Of a stretch of DNA of 8,814 nt, positions 6,757-8,814 are shown one piece after another. Numbering within the stretch: position 1 is the first letter of the stretch; every line of letters starts with the position of its first letter. Made by a program: the position numbers and the translations under genes. The notes under the pieces are model-generated. The model had not been told where the DNA came from. It saw nothing but the letters and a program-made list of their open reading frames with translations, and did no database searches. The DNA lies in NCBI GenBank assembly GCA_031276105.1, contig JAISNS010000182.1, positions 1 through 8,814 on the forward strand, in the 5' to 3' direction. The DNA is from Dysgonamonadaceae bacterium. GTDB lineage: Bacteria > Bacteroidota > Bacteroidia > Bacteroidales > Azobacteroidaceae.

Positions 6757-6780
6757 CATATTTACATTATCATTAAGAAA

Positions 6781-7212
6781 ATGAAACAATTGGTTTATTT
6801 AGTAATTTGCATGGCTTTGCTTTTTGCTTGCGAGAAGAAACAAAATGAATCTACGGATATAGAATACATAGATATCAATTCGCCGGAAAAAATCAATTTC
6901 ACGGATTTATTTAAAGAATATCACCTGATATTTCCGGAAACCAATGATTCTTCTTTATTTGGTTTAGAAATTCAAAGAATAGAACGGTTTAAGGACAAAA
7001 TTTATCTTTTAAATCAGAAGCAATCAGGCAAAAATATTTTATGTTTTGATATCAATGGTCGTTTTTTATTTGCCATTGACAGGATGGGGTATGGGCCTGG
7101 AGAATATACTTATCTTGAAAATTTCTTTATTGATACAAAATATAATAAAATTATTCTTGTTTGCGAAAACACTACATGGTTTTATTTTGATTTGGACGGA
7201 AACTTTCTTTGA
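6781..7212 (+). pseudogene. 6-bladed beta-propeller lipoprotein, truncated at element copy B
   Basis: The 143 residues start with a lipoprotein signal (LLFAC, acylated C17). They include the family signature RMGYGPGEY (101-109), the G-x-GPGEY turn found in the first blades of Bacteroidales 6-bladed beta-propeller proteins, and stop after DLDGNFL. From memory family members are roughly 350-400 residues, so only about the first two blades remain. The stop TGA (7210-7212) straddles the junction: T comes from the gene, GA from the repeat at 7211. A single truncated piece of this fold should not close a propeller, so I call it a pseudogene. The missing 3' part is not elsewhere in the window. Like the 5501 gene it is AT-rich. 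A short secreted fragment with some use cannot be excluded. Confidence 0.75.
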
Positions 7213-7322
7213 ATTACACGAATTTTTTTAGATAAATAATTGTCCACGAATTACACGAATTACACGAATTATGTTTGGTCTAAAAAATTCGTGTAATTCG
7301 TGTAATTCGTGGACATAAAAAA
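7211..7322. repeat. Palindromic 9-bp-unit element, copy B
   Basis: This 112-bp copy matches element 1472-1589 along its length, except that it lacks the first 6 bp (GTCCAC), has one more 9-bp unit in the inner left arm, and has one fewer in the right arm; these changes account exactly for the 6-bp length difference. The inner arm (7242-7270) and right arm (7286-7314) form a perfect 29-bp inverted repeat around a 15-nt loop carrying TATGTTTG. The left edge cuts the beta-propeller gene, and the right edge ends 10 bp before the ATG of the next MG2 gene, so no native upstream region remains for that gene. Confidence 0.9.
7240..7277 (+). promoter_or_regulatory. Putative promoter in element copy B with a 27-bp spacer
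   Basis: The same TTG (7240-7242) and TATGTTTG (7270-7277) as in copy A are present, but one extra 9-bp unit lengthens the spacer from 18 to 27 bp. By the usual -33/-7 geometry this should be weak or off unless another -33 site is used. A start near 7284 would give a leader of about 49 nt for the gene at 7333. The boxes are seen directly; the activity difference is inferred. Confidence 0.3.
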
Positions 7323-7332
7323 TACTTCGATT

Positions 7333-8136
7333 ATGAAAAACTTATTCATCCTATTATTTCTATTCGGCAACCTGTCCCTGTCTGCGCAAACGGCGGCTCA
7401 TTCCGACAGCATTTCGAAAGCCATTGTTCGTCTGCTCGCACAGCAACTGGCTTTTCCGCAGGAGAAAATATACCTGCAAACCGACCGGCCGTATTACATT
7501 GCCGGAGAAAAAGTATTTTTCCGTACTTTTTTGATTAATGCCGCTTTTCTCACGCCGGCGATGTATAGCCGCTACGTTTATGTGGAGTTGCTTTCACCGG
7601 CCGACACGGTTGTCGTCCGGCAACAAATCCGGATGGATGAAAACAAAATGTTCTACGGAGCATTGACCTTGCCCGAAGCCTTGCCCGAAGGCGAATACCG
7701 GATACGGTCGTACACGCGCTACATGGAAAACTGGGGCGAATTTTGGTTTTATACACGCCCCCTGTTCATCGCCAATCCCGCGTCCGCAAAAGCAGAAAAA
7801 CAGCCCCCAAAATCCCGTTCGAAGAACGTGCCGGAAATCAATTTCTATCCCGAAGGCGGAAACCTGATTGCCGGACAAACCAACCGCGTCGCCTTCAAAG
7901 CCCTGCTGCCCGGAGGCAAACCGATAGCCGTAACCGGTTCCGTTTTCGATTCCAACGACGAATTGCAGGCAACATTTACTACGCTTCACGAAGGAATGGG
8001 GACGTTTAATTTGAAAGTCCGTGCAGGAGAAAAATACCACGCACGCTACGAACACAACAACCGGCAGTACAAACTAAAACTTCCTATATTCGCCAAAACG
8101 AATTGTCCCCAAAACCCAAAACGAATTGTCCATTAA
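7333..8136 (+). pseudogene. MG2-domain exported protein, 3'-truncated paralogue
   Basis: I chose the ATG at 7333, which opens a clean signal peptide (residues 1-18, MKNLFILLFLFG then SLSA before Q); the longer GTG start at 7309 lies inside the repeat. An MG2 domain starts near residue 43, with KIYLQTDRPYYIAGE at 45-59. The second domain, EINFYPEGG (168-176) to HEGMG (219-223) and KLP (249-251), aligns block for block with residues 189-271 of the gene at 228. Family similarity stops near residue 252; the remaining 15 residues come from a 16-bp direct repeat. At 267 residues it is about a third of the family length I remember and lacks the LYWNP/ISAEG C-terminal part its paralogue keeps. It may make an exported two-domain fragment, but decay is the simpler reading. 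Its stop overlaps that of the convergent gene. Confidence 0.75.
8093..8131. repeat. 16-bp direct repeat at the MG2 truncation point
   Basis: CCAAAACGAATTGTCC occurs at 8093-8108 and 8116-8131, separated by a third CCAAAAC (8109-8115), so the layout is long-short-long. It begins at the point where MG2 family similarity ends and supplies the final codons. It shares AATTGTCC with the palindromic elements (1505-1512 and 7238-7245), which may be a distant relation or chance. Confidence 0.75.
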
Positions 8137-8814
8137 AATTCGATCATACTTTCAGCATACAAGCTCCAACCTGCTGCGCTTTGATAGGCCGATAAACATC
8201 CGGAAGGCACATAAAATTTTCTATTTGCGGCATTACTCTGAAAAGCGTTCGTATTATTCAAGGAAGGCGGCGTGGCTGCATAAAGCGTAACCGTTGTCAG
8301 CGCCGCGCAGTAACGGAAAGCGTTCCTATCAATAGATACTAATGTAGCCGGCAGGTTAACCTCTACCAGAGAAGCACATCCTTCGAACATACCTATGGAT
8401 CCGGTCGCGGAGTTAAACGAGATCGACGTGATTTGCCCCAACGAAACGACTCGGGTTATCTTCCCGCACCCCGTGAATGCATTATACCCCAAAGTATCCA
8501 AGTTCGGAAAATTAACCTCCATTTCGAGATTTTGGCAATTAGCAAAAGCAAAAATGCCGACGTGCGTTATCGAAGGCGGCAACGTGGCAGAGGTAACATT
8601 GGTTTGATTTTGAATAAAACTATCAGGAATAGCTCCAATATCATGGATGACGACCTGATATTCGCCCGTTTCGCCATACGTGTGCGTGGTTGACGCGCCG
8701 GCTCCCTCTTCATGATGTCCGTCGCCCCAGGAGATGCGTTTTCCGGCGCAACCCCGGAGCGTCACGCTGTTTGAAATCGACGTATCAACCGTCAAAACCG
8801 TCTGGGTGTGCGGG
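8133..8814 (-). CDS. PKD-like / BspA-type leucine-rich-repeat surface protein (partial, N-terminus beyond right edge)
   Basis: About 227 C-terminal residues are visible. The frame is open to the right edge, and the TTG at 8795 is not a convincing start because coding sequence continues upstream. The first visible part is PKD-like: WGDG (8718-8729), then a THTYGETGEYQVVI strand. LRR_5 (BspA-type) repeats follow, recognisable as A-F-x-x-C/G-x-x-L units such as IFAFANCQNLE, AFTGCGKI, MFEGCASLVEVNLP and AFRYCAALTTVTL. The end, a tyrosine-tryptophan stretch (YQSAAGWSLYAESM), matches how BspA-like proteins often finish. Such proteins are surface or secreted, with adhesion shown for some members. 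No T9SS sorting domain is present at this C-terminus. The gene converges on the truncated MG2 gene and the two stop codons overlap in TTAA. Confidence 0.8.
   Translation of the reverse strand, partial: PHTQTVLTVDTSISNSVTLRGCAGKRISWGDGHHEEGAGASTTHTYGETGEYQVVIHDIGAIPDSFIQNQTNVTSATLPPSITHVGIFAFANCQNLEMEVNFPNLDTLGYNAFTGCGKITRVVSLGQITSISFNSATGSIGMFEGCASLVEVNLPATLVSIDRNAFRYCAALTTVTLYAATPPSLNNTNAFQSNAANRKFYVPSGCLSAYQSAAGWSLYAESMIEF

Noticed and set aside
6551..6780. A small peptide gene (such as an NVEALA-type peptide often seen near BF3164-type lipoproteins).
   Set aside because: I found no start-to-stop frame with a leader-like sequence; the gap is filled by hairpins and dyads.
7309..7332. GTG start at 7309 giving an 8-residue longer MG2 protein.
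   Set aside because: These codons lie in or next to the palindromic element, and the ATG at 7333 begins a normal signal peptide.
8793..8795. TTG at 8795 as the start of the minus-strand LRR protein.
   Set aside because: The frame stays open to the window edge, the PKD-like domain would be cut, and no signal peptide follows; the gene is better treated as partial.

Overview
The window looks like an accessory stretch of a Bacteroidota genome, most likely order Bacteroidales. The evidence is family content. There are two proteins ending in type IX secretion (T9SS) C-terminal sorting domains, two MG2-domain exported proteins, two lipoproteins of the 6-bladed beta-propeller type, a BspA-like leucine-rich-repeat protein with a PKD-like domain, and a large modular GH43-type glycosidase. 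No ribosomal, tRNA or housekeeping gene is present, so the species cannot be named. Almost every product carries an export signal, so this is a cell-surface and periplasm region.

Layout, left to right. (1) 2-223: end of a T9SS cargo protein. (2) 228-1502: MG2-domain protein, shorter than its family, whose last 9 residues are encoded by a repeat. (3) 1472-1589: palindromic element, copy A. (4) 1590-1761: AT-rich leader with repeated TATTTTTCA boxes. (5) 1762-5427: 1221-residue secreted GH43-like enzyme with accessory modules and a T9SS tail. (6) 5437-5476: hairpin repeat of a second family. (7) 5501-6550: BF3164-type lipoprotein. (8) 6544-6756: a cluster of hairpins and dyads. (9) 6781-7212: beta-propeller lipoprotein cut to 143 residues. 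(10) 7211-7322: palindromic element, copy B. (11) 7333-8136: second MG2 protein, cut to 267 residues at a 16-bp direct repeat. (12) 8133-8814, minus strand: C-terminal part of a PKD/BspA-LRR protein that runs off the right edge.

The main observation is how repeats relate to broken genes. Three of the four plus-strand genes that end at or beside a repeat are shortened or altered exactly there. The 112-118 bp palindromic element is built from 9-bp units (AATTCGTGT and its complement), and unit number differs between the two copies. Between its arms it carries TATGTTTG, an exact match to the Bacteroidetes -7 consensus TAnnTTTG, with an upstream TTG. The TTG-to-TATGTTTG spacer is 18 bp in copy A and 27 bp in copy B, a difference of exactly one 9-bp unit. 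The element could therefore be a mobile or repeat-tunable promoter pointing at the next gene. That is inference from the sequence and is not demonstrated.

The two lipoprotein genes (5501-7210) are clearly more AT-rich than the surface-enzyme and MG2 genes around them, suggesting that the region was assembled from pieces of different origin. The MG2 paralogues and the truncated genes suggest a locus being reshuffled and partly decaying through repeat recombination.
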